Counted from the stretch's first letter, positions 16,413-25,922 are shown. The stretch is DNA of 64,000 nucleotides from Mesorhizobium sp. C432A (GCF_030323145.1 NZ_CP100470.1:5249001-5313000), one strand, 5' to 3'. Made by a program: numbers and translations. The notes: generated by a model from the letters alone, not told the origin.

Positions 16413-17009
16413 TCACTCGTCCATGATGTGCTTGAGGCCGGCGCGGAAATAGTCGTAGCCGGTGTAGAGCGTGACGAGGGCTGCGATCCACAGCAGCACC
16501 AGTCCGGTCTGCGTGGTCAGCGGGAAGATCTTGTCGCCGGCAGGCCCGGCCAGCAGGAAGGCGATGGCGACCATCTGGATGGCGGTCTTCCATTTGGCGA
16601 GCTGCGTCACCGGCACCGAGACTTTCAATGCCGCCAAATATTCGCGCAGCCCCGAAACCAGGATTTCGCGGCACAGGATGATGATTGCCGCCCACAACGA
16701 CCAGCCTGCGATGCCGGCATGGCGGTCGGTGTCGGCGGCGAGCAGCAGCAGGCAGGTGGCGACCAGCAGTTTATCGGCGATCGGATCCAGCATCTTGCCG
16801 ATGTTGGACGTCTGCTGCCAGGCGCGCGCCAGATAGCCGTCGAGATAGTCGGTGATCGAAGCCAGCAGGAAGATGATCAACGCCGACCAGCGGGCGAAGT
16901 CGCTCGATTTCAGATGCCCCTCGAGAAAAAAGCACAGCACCACCAGCGGCACCGCGACGATGCGGGCATAGGTAAGCATGTTAGGCAGGTTGAACGCGCG
17001 CTTGGCCAT
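16413..17009 (-). CDS. pgsA: CDP-diacylglycerol-glycerol-3-phosphate 3-phosphatidyltransferase
   Basis: 198 aa integral membrane enzyme that makes phosphatidylglycerophosphate, the first committed step to phosphatidylglycerol and cardiolipin. The CDP-alcohol phosphotransferase motif DGxxARxxxxxxxxGxxxDxxxD is present (DGYLARAWQQTSNIGKMLDP then AD). About five hydrophobic helices. It begins FNLPNMLTYARIVAVP, the family start. It lies 170 bases after uvrC and is nearly contiguous with moaD. Confidence 0.95.
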   Translation of the reverse strand: MAKRAFNLPNMLTYARIVAVPLVVLCFFLEGHLKSSDFARWSALIIFLLASITDYLDGYLARAWQQTSNIGKMLDPIADKLLVATCLLLLAADTDRHAGIAGWSLWAAIIILCREILVSGLREYLAALKVSVPVTQLAKWKTAIQMVAIAFLLAGPAGDKIFPLTTQTGLVLLWIAALVTLYTGYDYFRAGLKHIMDE

Positions 17010-17179
17010 ATCTCAGGGACTCTTTCTGCCTGCGTACTCAAATCAGAACCGGATGTAGGGGGTCAACAGGCGAGATTCGATTGGCCAGACGAAAATAGCG
17101 CGCGATTGCCGGGATTCGAGTGGCCTGCGAGAAAAGAACGGCTGCTGCCATTTGATCGGGACAGCGGCGTCACCGGCGC

Positions 17180-19255
17180 TCAGCTCTCATGGAAATGATT
17201 GTAGACGAGCTTGGCGACCTGCTCTGAAATACCGTCGACCTTGACCAGATCCTCGACTGCCGCGCGGCTGACCGCCTTCGCAGTGCCGAAGGCCAGCAGC
17301 AGCGCGCGCTTGCGGCCGGGACCGATGCCGGCGATCTCGTCGAGCGGGCTCTTGACCAATTCCTTCTTGCGCCGCGCGCGGTGCGAACCGATGGCGAAGC
17401 GATGCACCTCGTCGCGCAGCCGCTGGACGAAATAGAGCACGGGATCGCGGACGGGCAGCGAAAACGAGTCCCTGCCTCTGACGAAGAAACGCTCGCGGCC
17501 GGCATCGCGGTCCTGGCCCTTGGCGATGCCGATGGCCGCCACGCGATCCTCGATGCCGAGGTCGGCGAGGATCTTGCGCACCGCGCTCATCTGGCCCTGG
17601 CCGCCATCGATCAGGATGACGTCGGGCCAGGCCGGGAAGCTGCCGGAGATGTCTTCTTCGATGTCGTCGCCTGCTCCACCGGCTGCCGCGTCGTCGGGAA
17701 CGACATCGCCATGTTCCTTCAGCAGCCGCGAAAAGCGCCGTTCCATCACCTCGCGCATCATGCCGAAATCGTCACCGGGCGTGATCTCGGTCGAGCGGAT
17801 GTTGAATTTGCGGTACTGGTTCTTCACAAACCCTTCCGGCCCGGCGACGACCATGGCGCCAACGGCGTTGGTGCCCATAATATGCGAATTGTCATAGACC
17901 TCGATGCGCACCGGCGGCTTCGGCAGGCCGAAGGTCTCGGCAAAGCCGGCGAGCAGCCGGCCTTGCGTGGAGGTTTCGGCCAGGCGGCGGCCGAGCGCCT
18001 CGCGGGCATTCTGCAGCGCGTTGTCGGTCAAATCCTTCTTCTCGCCGCGCTGCGGCACCGAGATCGACACTTTACGGCCGGCGCGGGTGGACAGCGCTTC
18101 GGCCAACAGTTCCTGATCCTGGACGCCTCGCGACAGAAGGATGTTCCGTGGCGTCGGCTTGTCGTCATAGAACTGCGCCAGGAACGAGCCCAGCACTTCC
18201 GCCCCCTCCAGTGCCGGATCGGCCTTGGGGAAATAGGCGCGGTTGCCCCAGTTCTGGCCGGTGCGGAAGAAAAACACCTGGATACAGACCTGGCCGCCCT
18301 CCTGATGGATGGCAAAGACATCGGCCTCGTCGACCGTGGCCGGGTTGATGCCCTGATGGCTCTGCACATGGGACAGTGCAGCCAACCGGTCGCGATAAAT
18401 GGCGGCGCGTTCGAAATCGAGCTCCTGCGAGGCCTGCTGCATGGCGGCAGAGATTTCGGTCTTCACCTTCTGGCTGCGGCCCGACAGAAAATCCTTCGCC
18501 TCGCTGACCAGCTCGGCATAGTCGCTATGCGAGATCTCCCCGGTACATGGACCGGCACAGCGCTTGATCTGGTAGAGCAGGCACGGCCGGGTGCGGTTTT
18601 CGTAAAAGGAGTTGGTGCAGCTCCTGAGCAGGAAGGCGCGCTGCAGCGAATTGATGGTGCGCCCGACCGCGCCGGCCGACGCAAAAGGTCCGAAATAGTC
18701 GCCCTTGCGCGATCGCGCACCGCGATGCTTGTAGATGCCGGGCGAGACGTGATCGCCGGTCAACAGGATGTAAGGGAACGACTTGTCGTCCCGCATCAGC
18801 ACATTGAAACGCGGCCGCAAGCGCTTGATGAGATTGGCCTCGAGCAGCAGCGCTTCGATTTCGGTGCGGGTGACGACGAACTCCATCGTCGATGTCTCGC
18901 GCACCATGCGGCCGATGCGGGCGGTGTGGAACCGGCCTTGGGCGTAGTTGGTCACCCGCTTCTTCAGGCTGCGCGCCTTGCCGACATAAAGCACGTCGCC
19001 GGCAGCGTTCATCATGCGGTAGACGCCGGGCGCATTGGGCAGCCGCTTGACCAATGTCTGGATGACCTCGGCGCCGACCATGCCGTCGGCGTCGCCGGCA
19101 TGCGGCGCCCAGTCTATCGCTGTGAAGGCGACATCGGGCCCGGTGGCCTCGGGCTCGACGATCTCCTCGACCGCTTCATCCTCAAGGTTGATCTCGGGCG
19201 GCATATCGTCGGCGGCGCCGGCGCGCGTCTTGTGTTTCTGGTCTGCGGGACTCAT
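17180..19255 (-). CDS. uvrC: Excinuclease ABC subunit C
   Basis: 691 aa. Makes both incisions in nucleotide excision repair with UvrA and UvrB. Domains: a long acidic N-terminal extension (residues 1-60), the GIY-YIG nuclease (APGVYRM ... [14 protein letters not shown]), a Cys-rich part ([18 protein letters not shown]), the UVR helix pair ([16 protein letters not shown]), the UvrC RNase H-like domain ([19 protein letters not shown], then LIDGGQGQ) and a C-terminal helix-hairpin-helix ([13 protein letters not shown]). The ATG at 19255 overlaps the upstream SDR stop by 4 bases (ATGA). A further-upstream in-frame ATG is less likely. Confidence 0.97.
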   Translation of the reverse strand: MSPADQKHKTRAGAADDMPPEINLEDEAVEEIVEPEATGPDVAFTAIDWAPHAGDADGMVGAEVIQTLVKRLPNAPGVYRMMNAAGDVLYVGKARSLKKRVTNYAQGRFHTARIGRMVRETSTMEFVVTRTEIEALLLEANLIKRLRPRFNVLMRDDKSFPYILLTGDHVSPGIYKHRGARSRKGDYFGPFASAGAVGRTINSLQRAFLLRSCTNSFYENRTRPCLLYQIKRCAGPCTGEISHSDYAELVSEAKDFLSGRSQKVKTEISAAMQQASQELDFERAAIYRDRLAALSHVQSHQGINPATVDEADVFAIHQEGGQVCIQVFFFRTGQNWGNRAYFPKADPALEGAEVLGSFLAQFYDDKPTPRNILLSRGVQDQELLAEALSTRAGRKVSISVPQRGEKKDLTDNALQNAREALGRRLAETSTQGRLLAGFAETFGLPKPPVRIEVYDNSHIMGTNAVGAMVVAGPEGFVKNQYRKFNIRSTEITPGDDFGMMREVMERRFSRLLKEHGDVVPDDAAAGGAGDDIEEDISGSFPAWPDVILIDGGQGQMSAVRKILADLGIEDRVAAIGIAKGQDRDAGRERFFVRGRDSFSLPVRDPVLYFVQRLRDEVHRFAIGSHRARRKKELVKSPLDEIAGIGPGRKRALLLAFGTAKAVSRAAVEDLVKVDGISEQVAKLVYNHFHES

Positions 19256-20016
19256 TCCACCATGCCTGTCACATCCGGCGTCTGCCATGCAAGATGCTGG
19301 CCGCCGTCGAGCGCGATCATCTGGCCGGTCACCGAGCGCGCATCCCAGAGATAGCGGATGGTGGCGCCGAATTCGGCCAATTGCGGGCCGCGCTTCAGAA
19401 TCAGGCCGTCGACCTGCTTCTGGAAATCATCATCGTCCTGGCGCGCATTCTTCAGCGTCGGACCGGGACCGATGGCGTTGACGCGGATGCGCGGACCGAG
19501 CGCCTGTGCCAGCATTTCGGTCTGCGTCCACAAGGCCGACTTCGACAGCGCATAGGAGAAATAGCGCGGCGTCGGCCGCCAGACGCGCTGGTCGATGATG
19601 TTGACGATCAGCCCCTCCTGCCCTGGCGGCAAGGCGCGGGCGAAGTTTTGCGCCAACAGCGCCGGCGTCTTCACATGGATGGCGAAGTGAAGGTCCCATG
19701 CCGCCCAGTCGAAGTCCTCGACGCTATCGTCGACGAACAGCGACGCATTGTTGACAAGAAGCGTGACCGGGCCGAGCGCTGCCGCGGCGCGGCCGACGAG
19801 ATCGCCAACCGCATCCATGTCGGTCAGATCGGCGGCTACCACGCCGGCGCGGCCGCCTCCGTCCCTGATGTTCGCAGCCAGCGCGTCGGCCTCGGCGGTC
19901 GAGCGGTTGGCGTGGATGGCGACGGCAAAACCGTGCGCGGCCAGATCCTCGACGATCGCCTTGCCGATCCGCTTCCCCCCGCCCGTCACCAGCGCCGTTC
20001 CGGCGGCTTCGATCAT
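19252..20016 (-). CDS. Pteridine-reductase-like SDR oxidoreductase
   Basis: 254 aa short-chain dehydrogenase. The cofactor motif is TGGGKRIG (residues 11-18) with Arg where most SDRs have Gly, a sign of NADPH-dependent pteridine reductases (PTR1, FolM). The usual catalytic Ser is replaced by Asp142, with Tyr155 and Lys159 in YALSK; the 13 and 17 residue spacings equal those of Asp181, Tyr194 and Lys198 in Leishmania PTR1. It may reduce dihydrobiopterin or dihydromonapterin-type substrates. It is first in a run with uvrC (4-base overlap), pgsA, moaD and moaE. Substrate is an inference. Confidence 0.8.
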   Translation of the reverse strand: MIEAAGTALVTGGGKRIGKAIVEDLAAHGFAVAIHANRSTAEADALAANIRDGGGRAGVVAADLTDMDAVGDLVGRAAAALGPVTLLVNNASLFVDDSVEDFDWAAWDLHFAIHVKTPALLAQNFARALPPGQEGLIVNIIDQRVWRPTPRYFSYALSKSALWTQTEMLAQALGPRIRVNAIGPGPTLKNARQDDDDFQKQVDGLILKRGPQLAEFGATIRYLWDARSVTGQMIALDGGQHLAWQTPDVTGMVE

Positions 20017-20427
20017 CTGTCAATCCTCAATCTGCGCCTCAATTCGGCTGGCGGCACATTGTGACGCGTCCAGGGGTTAAATGCCGTTTCCACCTGGGGC
20101 AGGAATGTGGCGAAACGGCTTTTTCGCCGCCGGCACCGCCCCGGATTCGGGTCGGCAGGACCGCAATATAGGACGCTGAACCCGTTGCACCAAGCCGAGT
20201 GCAGTGCAGCATCGCCTGCGTACTGACATTTCGCTGTTGCGAAGATGCAACGTCAAGCTTCGGCCTCATTCGTGCCGGGGAATGACCCATTTTCAGGTTC
20301 GCTGCCGCCGCATTTTGACACGACATTCGGAACCGTTGAGTGCCAGATCCGTTTCACCCCCCGGACGGGTTGATGGCGCTCAGGACAAACAGGCCTACGT
20401 GTCTTGTGGCTTAAGGAGTAAACAACA
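20017..20427. other. Intergenic region between divergent SDR and outer-membrane genes
   Basis: 411 bases that must contain promoters in both directions. No small gene with a ribosome binding site and no clear hairpin element was found. AAGGAG just before 20428 is the binding site of the outer-membrane gene. Confidence 0.5.
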
Positions 20428-21078
20428 ATGCAAACCAATCTCAAATTCGCGCCGCTCGCGGTTGCGCTCGGGCTCTTCGCCCTCAGCGGTACCGCTTTTG
20501 CTGCCGATGTCGTCTCGGAAGAGCCCCCGGCGCCGGCCCCGATCGCCGAGCTCCCCGTCGCTTCCTGGGCCGGCCCGTATGCCGGTCTCAGCGCCGGCTA
20601 CGGCTTCAGCGGTCATGCCAAAGTCCAGGACGGCGGCCCCGACATCAAGACCAAGGGCTTTGTCGGCGGCGTTTTCGGCGGCTACCAGTGGCAGCAGGAA
20701 AACTTCGTGTACGGTGCTGAAGCCGATCTCGGCTACAATGGCGTCAAGGGTGACAGCGGCGGCGTCAATTCCAAGGGCGGCTTCGAAGGCTCGCTGCGCG
20801 CCCGTCTGGGTTACGCCGTGACCCCGGAAATCCTGCTCTACGGCACCGGCGGCGGCGCCCTGAAGAACCAGAAGGTCTCGGTCCCCGGCGACAGCGACAG
20901 CAACACCATGCTCGGCTGGACGGCCGGCGTCGGCACCGACATCAAGATCACCGACAATGTGTTCGGCCGTGTCGAGTACCGCTACACCGACTTCGGTTCC
21001 AAGAGCTTCGACAGTGTCGGCACCAAGGTCAAAGAGAGCGACAACCGCGTCACCTTCGGCGTCGGTATGAAGTTCTAA
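20428..21078 (+). CDS. Outer-membrane beta-barrel protein (Omp25/RopB-like)
   Basis: 216 aa. A signal peptide (MQTNLKFAPLAVALGLFALS..., cleaved after TAFA) and a short Pro/Ala linker lead to an eight-stranded OmpA-like barrel. WAGPYAGLSAGYGFSG is the typical first strand of the Omp25/Omp31 family, KGFVGGVFGGYQWQ the next, and VFGRVEYRYTDFGS precedes the final strand VTFGVGMKF, which ends in Phe as required for BAM insertion. These are abundant structural proteins of the rhizobial outer membrane. Strong ribosome binding site AAGGAG and a strong terminator follow, fitting high expression. Confidence 0.92.
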   Translation: MQTNLKFAPLAVALGLFALSGTAFAADVVSEEPPAPAPIAELPVASWAGPYAGLSAGYGFSGHAKVQDGGPDIKTKGFVGGVFGGYQWQQENFVYGAEADLGYNGVKGDSGGVNSKGGFEGSLRARLGYAVTPEILLYGTGGGALKNQKVSVPGDSDSNTMLGWTAGVGTDIKITDNVFGRVEYRYTDFGSKSFDSVGTKVKESDNRVTFGVGMKF

Positions 21079-21102
21079 CTGTCGTTCAAGCCACGACACA
21101 AG

Positions 21103-21131
21103 AAAGCCGGGCCTCGCGCCCGGCTTTTTTT
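21103..21131 (+). terminator. Intrinsic terminator of the outer-membrane gene
   Basis: Ten-base perfect stem (21103-21112 with 21118-21127) followed by a run of T, 25 bases after the stop. Confidence 0.9.
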
Positions 21132-21141
21132 GTTTCGCCCG

Positions 21142-21738
21142 TCAGGCCGGCACAGCCACCTTCAGCCCCGGAAACTTCTCATCGAAACGCGCTGCCCAGC
21201 GGGTCAGGCGGCCGCGGCCCTTTTCCCATTTGCCGGCGAAGCGCAGAGAGAGATAGCCGAGGCAGGCACGCAACGCCAGCTGGCCAAGCGTGATCTTCTT
21301 CGGCAGCTTCGGCGGATTGGCGTTGAGGAAATCGAGTGCGGCGGTGATCTTGGTCCACTGGCGATCGAGCCAGGGTTGATAGACCATCTCCTCCGGACGC
21401 GTGCGCCGCTCATAGACCATCGACAGCGCGCAGTCGCATATGCCGTCGGCCAGCGCCTCCAGCACTTCGGCCTTGAGGCGCTTGTCGGCATTGCGCGGCA
21501 ACAACAGGCTCTTGGAAGCGCGGTTGAGATGCTGAGTGATCGCGCGGCTGTCGTGGATCGAGCGGCCGTCGTCGAGCACCAGCACCGGAATCTTGCCGAG
21601 GGGATTGGCTGACATCAGTTCAGCAGGCTTGTCCTCGGTCTTGACCGGCACCAGCTCGACGGCAATGCCGGCATGGAGTGCTGCCATGCGCACCTTGGAA
21701 CTGTAGGGGGATGAGGACGCGTAGAGCAGCTTCGGCAT
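21142..21738 (-). CDS. Glutathione S-transferase family protein
   Basis: 198 aa. The thioredoxin-like N-terminal domain opens PKLLYASSSPYSSKVRM, where a Ser of the SSPYS stretch is the likely glutathione-activating residue, and contains NPLGKIPVLVLDDGRSIHDSRAI, the cis-Pro and gamma-Glu binding part. A helical C-terminal domain follows. The start at 21738 excludes a long, low-quality upstream extension. The gene stands alone between terminators. Substrate unknown. Confidence 0.9.
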   Translation of the reverse strand: MPKLLYASSSPYSSKVRMAALHAGIAVELVPVKTEDKPAELMSANPLGKIPVLVLDDGRSIHDSRAITQHLNRASKSLLLPRNADKRLKAEVLEALADGICDCALSMVYERRTRPEEMVYQPWLDRQWTKITAALDFLNANPPKLPKKITLGQLALRACLGYLSLRFAGKWEKGRGRLTRWAARFDEKFPGLKVAVPA

Positions 21739-22020
21739 GATCGGTTCCCTGTTTTCGGACGGCCAGTGCATGTCGCTCAACAATGCGGCTCCGGTCTTGA
21801 GAACGACGCGCGTAAAACAAAGGTCTAGAGCGCGTCGCCTGAACCCCATCGAATGCGACCGCCTTAGTGTTGGCCGATCTTCCCTGAGGGAGCAACTGCC
21901 AGAAGGGCAAAACCAGGCGGCCAATCCGCCGACAATGAAATCGCCAATGCATGTCTCACAGAAGTGGCCTCAATTTCGAGAGAACGACATGGATCAAAAC
22001 AAGGCCTAAATCACCACAAA
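21739..22020. other. Intergenic region upstream of the GST gene
   Basis: About 280 bases without a supported gene. Only the GST ribosome binding site (GGGAACC) and its presumed promoter are expected here. Confidence 0.4.
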
Positions 22021-22065
22021 AAAGCTCCCGGGAATCTGCCAGTCGGCAAAGTTCCCGGGAGCTTT
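22021..22065 (-). terminator. Intrinsic terminator of the Ala/Lys/Pro-rich gene
   Basis: Fourteen-base perfect stem (22021-22034 with 22052-22065) around a 17-base loop, followed on the minus strand by a T run. It ends 14 bases beyond the stop at 22080. Confidence 0.88.
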
Positions 22066-22079
22066 GAGATGGAACGTCG

Positions 22080-22469
22080 TTACTTCTTCTTGGCGGCTGG
22101 CTTTTTGGCCGGTGCAGCCTTCTTCACAGCTGCCGTCGACTTGGCGGCGGCGGCCTTCATCGGAGCCTTGGCGGCGGGTTTTGCCGCTGCCTTGGCTGCC
22201 GGCTTCTTGGCGGCGGGCTTGGCTGCTGCCTTCGCAGCAGGCTTCGCCACAGCCTTGGCGGCCGGCTTCTTGGCGGCGGGTTTCGCTGCTGCCTTGGCGG
22301 CGGGTTTTGCTACTGCCTTAGCTGCCGGCTTTGCCGCTGCCTTGGCGGCCGGCTTTGCCGCTGCCTTCGGTGCTGCCTTCTTTACTGCTGCAGGTTTCGC
22401 GGCAGCTTTCGGTGCCGCTTTCTTTGCCGGCGCTTTCGCCGCCGGCGCCTTCGTCGTGGTCTTTGCCAT
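22080..22469 (-). CDS. Ala/Lys/Pro-rich histone-H1-like protein
   Basis: 129 aa composed almost wholly of Ala, Lys and Pro in repeats of the form KPAAKAAA, KPAAKKPAAK and KKAAPKAAA, with a short start MAKTTTKAPAAK and a KKK end. This is the composition of histone H1-like bacterial proteins (the Hc1/Hc2, AlgP and Bordetella BpH1 type) that bind DNA through lysines. There is no globular domain. AAGGGG lies upstream of the ATG and a very strong terminator follows, so it is probably well expressed. Low complexity makes family assignment uncertain, and DNA binding is inferred from charge. Confidence 0.75.
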   Translation of the reverse strand: MAKTTTKAPAAKAPAKKAAPKAAAKPAAVKKAAPKAAAKPAAKAAAKPAAKAVAKPAAKAAAKPAAKKPAAKAVAKPAAKAAAKPAAKKPAAKAAAKPAAKAPMKAAAAKSTAAVKKAAPAKKPAAKKK

Positions 22470-23050
22470 GCGATGCCCCTTGCGTTTGTGCCGATGGCCG
22501 TGAGTGACCCGGCGAGCTAATGCATATCTGACTCGTGCGTATCTAGCCAGCGAAGCATTACATAGAATTTCGCAGATTAAGTTTCGGTTACGCTGAGAGC
22601 ATGATCGCAATGATCGGCACAGAAATCGGCAAGAAATCTTCCCGCTTCGCAGCGAACTGTTGCGAGAGAAATCTCTGATATCGCGACTCACACGTTCTTC
22701 TCGTCAAGCTCACATTCTCTTGCAACGCCGTCGATCTCACGCGGTCATCGGCGGCCTATTGGATGGCAACAATCATCGCACCGCAGAGGCTGATCTTGCT
22801 TCATCCCCACGGTTGCAGGAACAGCACTAAACTAAACGCGAGCTTTTTACTCGTATATCGAAAGTGGTTGGATGGAAGCCAGGAAAGACAGTACTTGAAG
22901 GGACAGCCTGTTGTGTTGGACGTTTCCCAGACGAGAAGGGAGGTCGCCAGCTTCGGCGCAAGAGATGCCCAACGGAAATGGGAAACGAAAGATCGGGGAA
23001 TCCTCCTCCCGGGAAGCCGCGGTCCCTTGGAAGCCAACGGGTGCGGGCCC
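22470..23050. other. Intergenic region without supported gene
   Basis: 580 bases. The left 150 bases are AT-richer and should hold the promoter of the Ala/Lys/Pro-rich gene. Open frames in the rest overlap the DinB gene antisense or lack a ribosome binding site. Confidence 0.45.
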
Positions 23051-23578
23051 CTAAGCGCCAACCCGTTCGCGCACCTGCAGCCGGCGCGAAGGCTCGGCGT
23101 GGTGGAGGTGGACGGCAAACGTATCCCACGGCGGCGCAATGCCGATCTGCATCAGGATCCGCCCGATCTCGCCGCGGTGATAGCCGCCATGCGTGACGAC
23201 ATGTGTCAGCATTTCCTGGCGTGACATCATCGCCCTGTCGCCGTCGGTGAAGGTGAAAGGCACAGGCTCTGACATGAGCTTTGGCGAGACGGCTTCGATA
23301 TAGTCGAGATACCAACGATCCACCGCAGCGACATCAGCGCTCAATTCATCGAGTGCCGGTGTGTCCTCGGTGTTGTCGGACGCATAGCCATGACGCGTGC
23401 CGGAAAGATGCGCGGCGAATATCTTCGATACGACAAGGTTGTGGTTGATGAGACGGGTCGCCGTGTGGCGCTGATCGACATGCTCCTGCTGGTCGAGGCC
23501 CGCAAGCTTCTGCAGCAATTCACCATTCGCCCAGGCTTGATAAACGAAGAGGCTGCGGAGCAAATCCAGCGCGTCCAT
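23051..23578 (-). CDS. DinB family protein
   Basis: 175 aa with the DinB opening LLRSLFVYQAWANGELLQKL and metal-ligand histidines in INHNLVVSKIFAAH and HVVTHGGYHRGEIG. The start at 23578 has AAAGGA upstream. It is divergent from a TetR regulator over only 62 bases, which suggests that regulator controls it. Reaction unknown. Confidence 0.88.
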   Translation of the reverse strand: MDALDLLRSLFVYQAWANGELLQKLAGLDQQEHVDQRHTATRLINHNLVVSKIFAAHLSGTRHGYASDNTEDTPALDELSADVAAVDRWYLDYIEAVSPKLMSEPVPFTFTDGDRAMMSRQEMLTHVVTHGGYHRGEIGRILMQIGIAPPWDTFAVHLHHAEPSRRLQVRERVGA

Positions 23579-23640
23579 GGTCTGTATCCTTTGCAAAAAA
23601 TGTGAGTATATTATCTATATTCTTGGCTGCTGGAGCAGAC

Positions 23641-24264
23641 ATGTCTACTCGCATTGCAAAGCCGCGCTCACGCATGCGCAAGCAGCCGCGCCAGGCGCGT
23701 TCGAGAGCGACGGTCGAGGCGATCATCGAAGCCGGTGCTCATGTTCTAAGCGCGCTCGGCTGGGCCGGCTTCACCACCAACAAGGTGGCCGATGCGGCCG
23801 GCGTCAGCATCGGCTCGCTCTATCAATATTTTCCCGACAAGCTGTCGCTGGTCGAAGCAATTCGCCGGCGACATTTCGATCAGGTGCTGTCGGTGATCGC
23901 CGAATCAACAGAAGGCGACAAGCCGCTCAAACGATTCGCGCAGGAGCTGGTGCGCGGCATGATCGATGCGCACAGCATCCATCCGACGCTGCATCAGGTG
24001 CTGCTCGACGAGGCGCCGGGCGATCGCGGCTCACGCGCCGCCCATGCCTCGTTCCAGTCGCGCTATCTTGATCACTACACGGCGGCGGTGGCGCAATATC
24101 GCAGGCGCAGAAAGGACAATGAGACCGTGGCCCGGGTGCTGTCCTCAGCGGTCGAGGGCGTCATCCACAATGCCGCGCGGCGAGACATGCTCGACTTGCC
24201 GGAACTGCAGAAGCAGTTGGTCGAGCTGATCTGCGCTTACGTATCTGGTGGGAAGGCGATGTGA
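23641..24264 (+). CDS. TetR family transcriptional regulator
   Basis: 207 aa. N-terminal helix-turn-helix: ARSRATVEAIIEAGAHVLS, then FTTNKVADAAGVSIGSLYQYFPDK, the diagnostic TetR sequence. The C-terminal ligand domain is of the AefR/TetR_C type. The ATG at 23641 has GGAGC upstream. The AT-rich 62-base gap to the divergent DinB gene contains an imperfect dyad (gtatattatctatattc), a possible operator. Confidence 0.9.
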   Translation: MSTRIAKPRSRMRKQPRQARSRATVEAIIEAGAHVLSALGWAGFTTNKVADAAGVSIGSLYQYFPDKLSLVEAIRRRHFDQVLSVIAESTEGDKPLKRFAQELVRGMIDAHSIHPTLHQVLLDEAPGDRGSRAAHASFQSRYLDHYTAAVAQYRRRRKDNETVARVLSSAVEGVIHNAARRDMLDLPELQKQLVELICAYVSGGKAM

Positions 24265-24310
24265 GGCAGCGGCAGCAGTTCGGAGATTGGCGAAACCGGA
24301 GCGACATCAG

Positions 24311-24329
24311 ATCTCCCCTTGCGGGAGAT
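24311..24329. repeat. Short hairpin, likely degenerate copy of an intergenic repeat
   Basis: atctccccttgcgggagat forms a 7- to 8-bp hairpin 47 bases after the tetR stop. It resembles the core of the long inverted repeat at 61935-62096. Confidence 0.45.
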
Positions 24330-24359
24330 AGCAGGTTCAACGGCGGTTCTTATCCGACC

Positions 24360-24806
24360 TTAGCGCAGGACGCGGCAGCGGCCGTTGTAGACCATCCAGC
24401 GGTCGAAGCCCGAGACGCAGAATTCGACATTGTCGCCGATCGAGGCAAAACCCTGGCCTTCCTCGATCAAGTACCAGATGGTGCGGGCGCGGCCATCGGA
24501 AAGGCTGACGGTGGCGCCGCAATAGCGGCGGCCGATCGGCCATTCTTCGCTGGCCGGGAGATAGCGATGCTGGTGGATGCGTTGGAAATCGGTGATCGAA
24601 ACATCCGGCAGATGCGGCACGTGATGCACCTGGTAGGAGAAGCGGCTGGAGATCTTGCTTAGCACCCAGGCCTCGCCGCAAACGCCGCTGTCCTCGTCGG
24701 AATAGACGGAAAGATCGGCGGCCTGCGCTGGCTGGCCGAGGGGTGCGGCCAGCGGCGTGCAAAGCGAAATCAGGGCAGCAAGAGCGGATTTGGCAAAGCG
24801 AGTCAT
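24360..24806 (-). CDS. Exported hypothetical protein with four cysteines, 148 aa
   Basis: Signal peptide MTRFAKSALAALISLCTPLA..., cleaved near PAQA, then a 120-residue globular part with Cys in SGVCGEAW, RRYCGATV, VEFCVSG and NGRCRVL, probably two disulfides. The spacing HVPHLPDVSITDFQRIHQHRY is distinctive. Probably periplasmic. I do not recognise a named domain. Confidence 0.7.
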   Translation of the reverse strand: MTRFAKSALAALISLCTPLAAPLGQPAQAADLSVYSDEDSGVCGEAWVLSKISSRFSYQVHHVPHLPDVSITDFQRIHQHRYLPASEEWPIGRRYCGATVSLSDGRARTIWYLIEEGQGFASIGDNVEFCVSGFDRWMVYNGRCRVLR

Positions 24807-25008
24807 GGCAGCCTCTCAAAGGTCGACTGCGCCCACTTTGCGGATTCGGCGGCGCGCGGTCAAGCGGTCGCGCTGCCGATGGTTTCCCGCTCCGCAACCG
24901 GTTTTTCCGGTGCGAAGCTGCGAAACCACGTCCTGACGTTTGAAAAAGCTCGCCTTGCCCATTAGGAAAAGCGGCCTGCCCATGGCCGGCGGGCCGCCGA
25001 AACCCGGT

Positions 25009-25431
25009 TCAGCCTTGCTTGGCGTCGCCCTGCGGTATGGCGGCCGGGTCCATCCACATCGCTTCCCAGACGTGGCCGTCAGGATCGGCCAGGCTGCGAT
25101 TGTACATGAAGCCATAATCCTGCTGGGCGTTGATGTCGGCGGCGCCGCCATTTTTAGCCGCCGCCTCATTCATCGCATCGACCGCCGCGCGGCTGTCGCA
25201 GGACACGGCAAGCATGACCTCGCTCGAGGTGGCCGGTGGGATGGGGCGATCGGTGAACTGACGCCATTTGGCATGGGTGAGCAGCATGACGTTGATCGTT
25301 TCGCTCAGCACCATGCAGGCTGCGGTGTCGTCGGTGAAGTGCGGGTTGTTGTCGAAACCGAGAGCTTTGTAGAAGGCCATCGACGCAGCGAGGTCGGCGA
25401 CGGGCAAGTTGACGAAGATCATACGGGGCAT
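25009..25431 (-). CDS. VOC family (glyoxalase/bleomycin-resistance fold) protein
   Basis: 140 aa. Begins MPRMIFVNLPVADLAASMAFYKALGF, the standard VOC opening, and ends with DPDGHVWEAMWMD, the metal-ligand end of the second module. Close in form to the VOC proteins annotated as glyoxalase-like lactoylglutathione lyase relatives. AAGGAG lies 7 bases before the ATG at 25431. It directly follows a MarR-type regulator, which probably controls it. Substrate unknown. Confidence 0.88.
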   Translation of the reverse strand: MPRMIFVNLPVADLAASMAFYKALGFDNNPHFTDDTAACMVLSETINVMLLTHAKWRQFTDRPIPPATSSEVMLAVSCDSRAAVDAMNEAAAKNGGAADINAQQDYGFMYNRSLADPDGHVWEAMWMDPAAIPQGDAKQG

Positions 25432-25922
25432 AGCGTCTCCTTGACAGTACACAGTTGAAACCGGACCGGCGTTGCGCCGGACCATCCTCCGATGCCTTCT
25501 CTCAACGCACCGGTTTTGCTTTGCCGCGCACCCTCTCGGTCTGCGCCTTCTGCATCGCTTCGACCTCTTGATAAGCCGAGCAAAAACTGCATCTCGGCCG
25601 CCGAATATTTCTCCAGCAATGCGTCGCCCGCCTCGAGGATCGGATGGTAGCAGCGCCGGACGAGTTCCTCGGTGCCCGCCGCGACCATGACCTTGCGCCT
25701 GTCATCGGGATCCGGCTGGCGGCTGACGAAGCCGCGCTTTTCCAGCCGGTCAATCAACGTCGTAACCGCCGCCGGCGTGAGATTTGTCTCCCTCGCTACG
25801 ACGTTTGCCGGCCGCGGGCCGTGACTGATCGCGCCGAGACAGCGGCGCTCGGCAGCGCTCAGCACATAGATTTCGGCAACGGTCCCATCGAACGTTTCAA
25901 CGGCATCCTGCCAGCGCGACAT
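25419..25922 (-). CDS. MarR family transcriptional regulator with probable 3' frameshift
   Basis: As read, 167 aa with a winged-helix core: AAERRCLGAISHG, LTPAAVTTLIDRLEKRGFVSRQPDPDDRRKVMV, the MarR signature. After EMQFLLGL (about residue 115, near 25575) the frame turns into a Gly/Arg/Ser-rich tail that runs into the next gene's start. The neighbouring frame at that point reads YQEVEAMQKAQTERVRGKA and stops at 25502, a normal MarR ending. A one- or two-base change near 25568-25580 therefore seems to have shifted the end. The DNA-binding part is intact, so it may still work. A sequencing error is the main alternative. Confidence 0.7.
   Translation of the reverse strand: MSRWQDAVETFDGTVAEIYVLSAAERRCLGAISHGPRPANVVARETNLTPAAVTTLIDRLEKRGFVSRQPDPDDRRKVMVAAGTEELVRRCYHPILEAGDALLEKYSAAEMQFLLGLSRGRSDAEGADREGARQSKTGALREGIGGWSGATPVRFQLCTVKETLCPV

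Noticed and set aside
17381..19354. 657-codon plus-strand open frame
   Set aside because: Antisense to uvrC.
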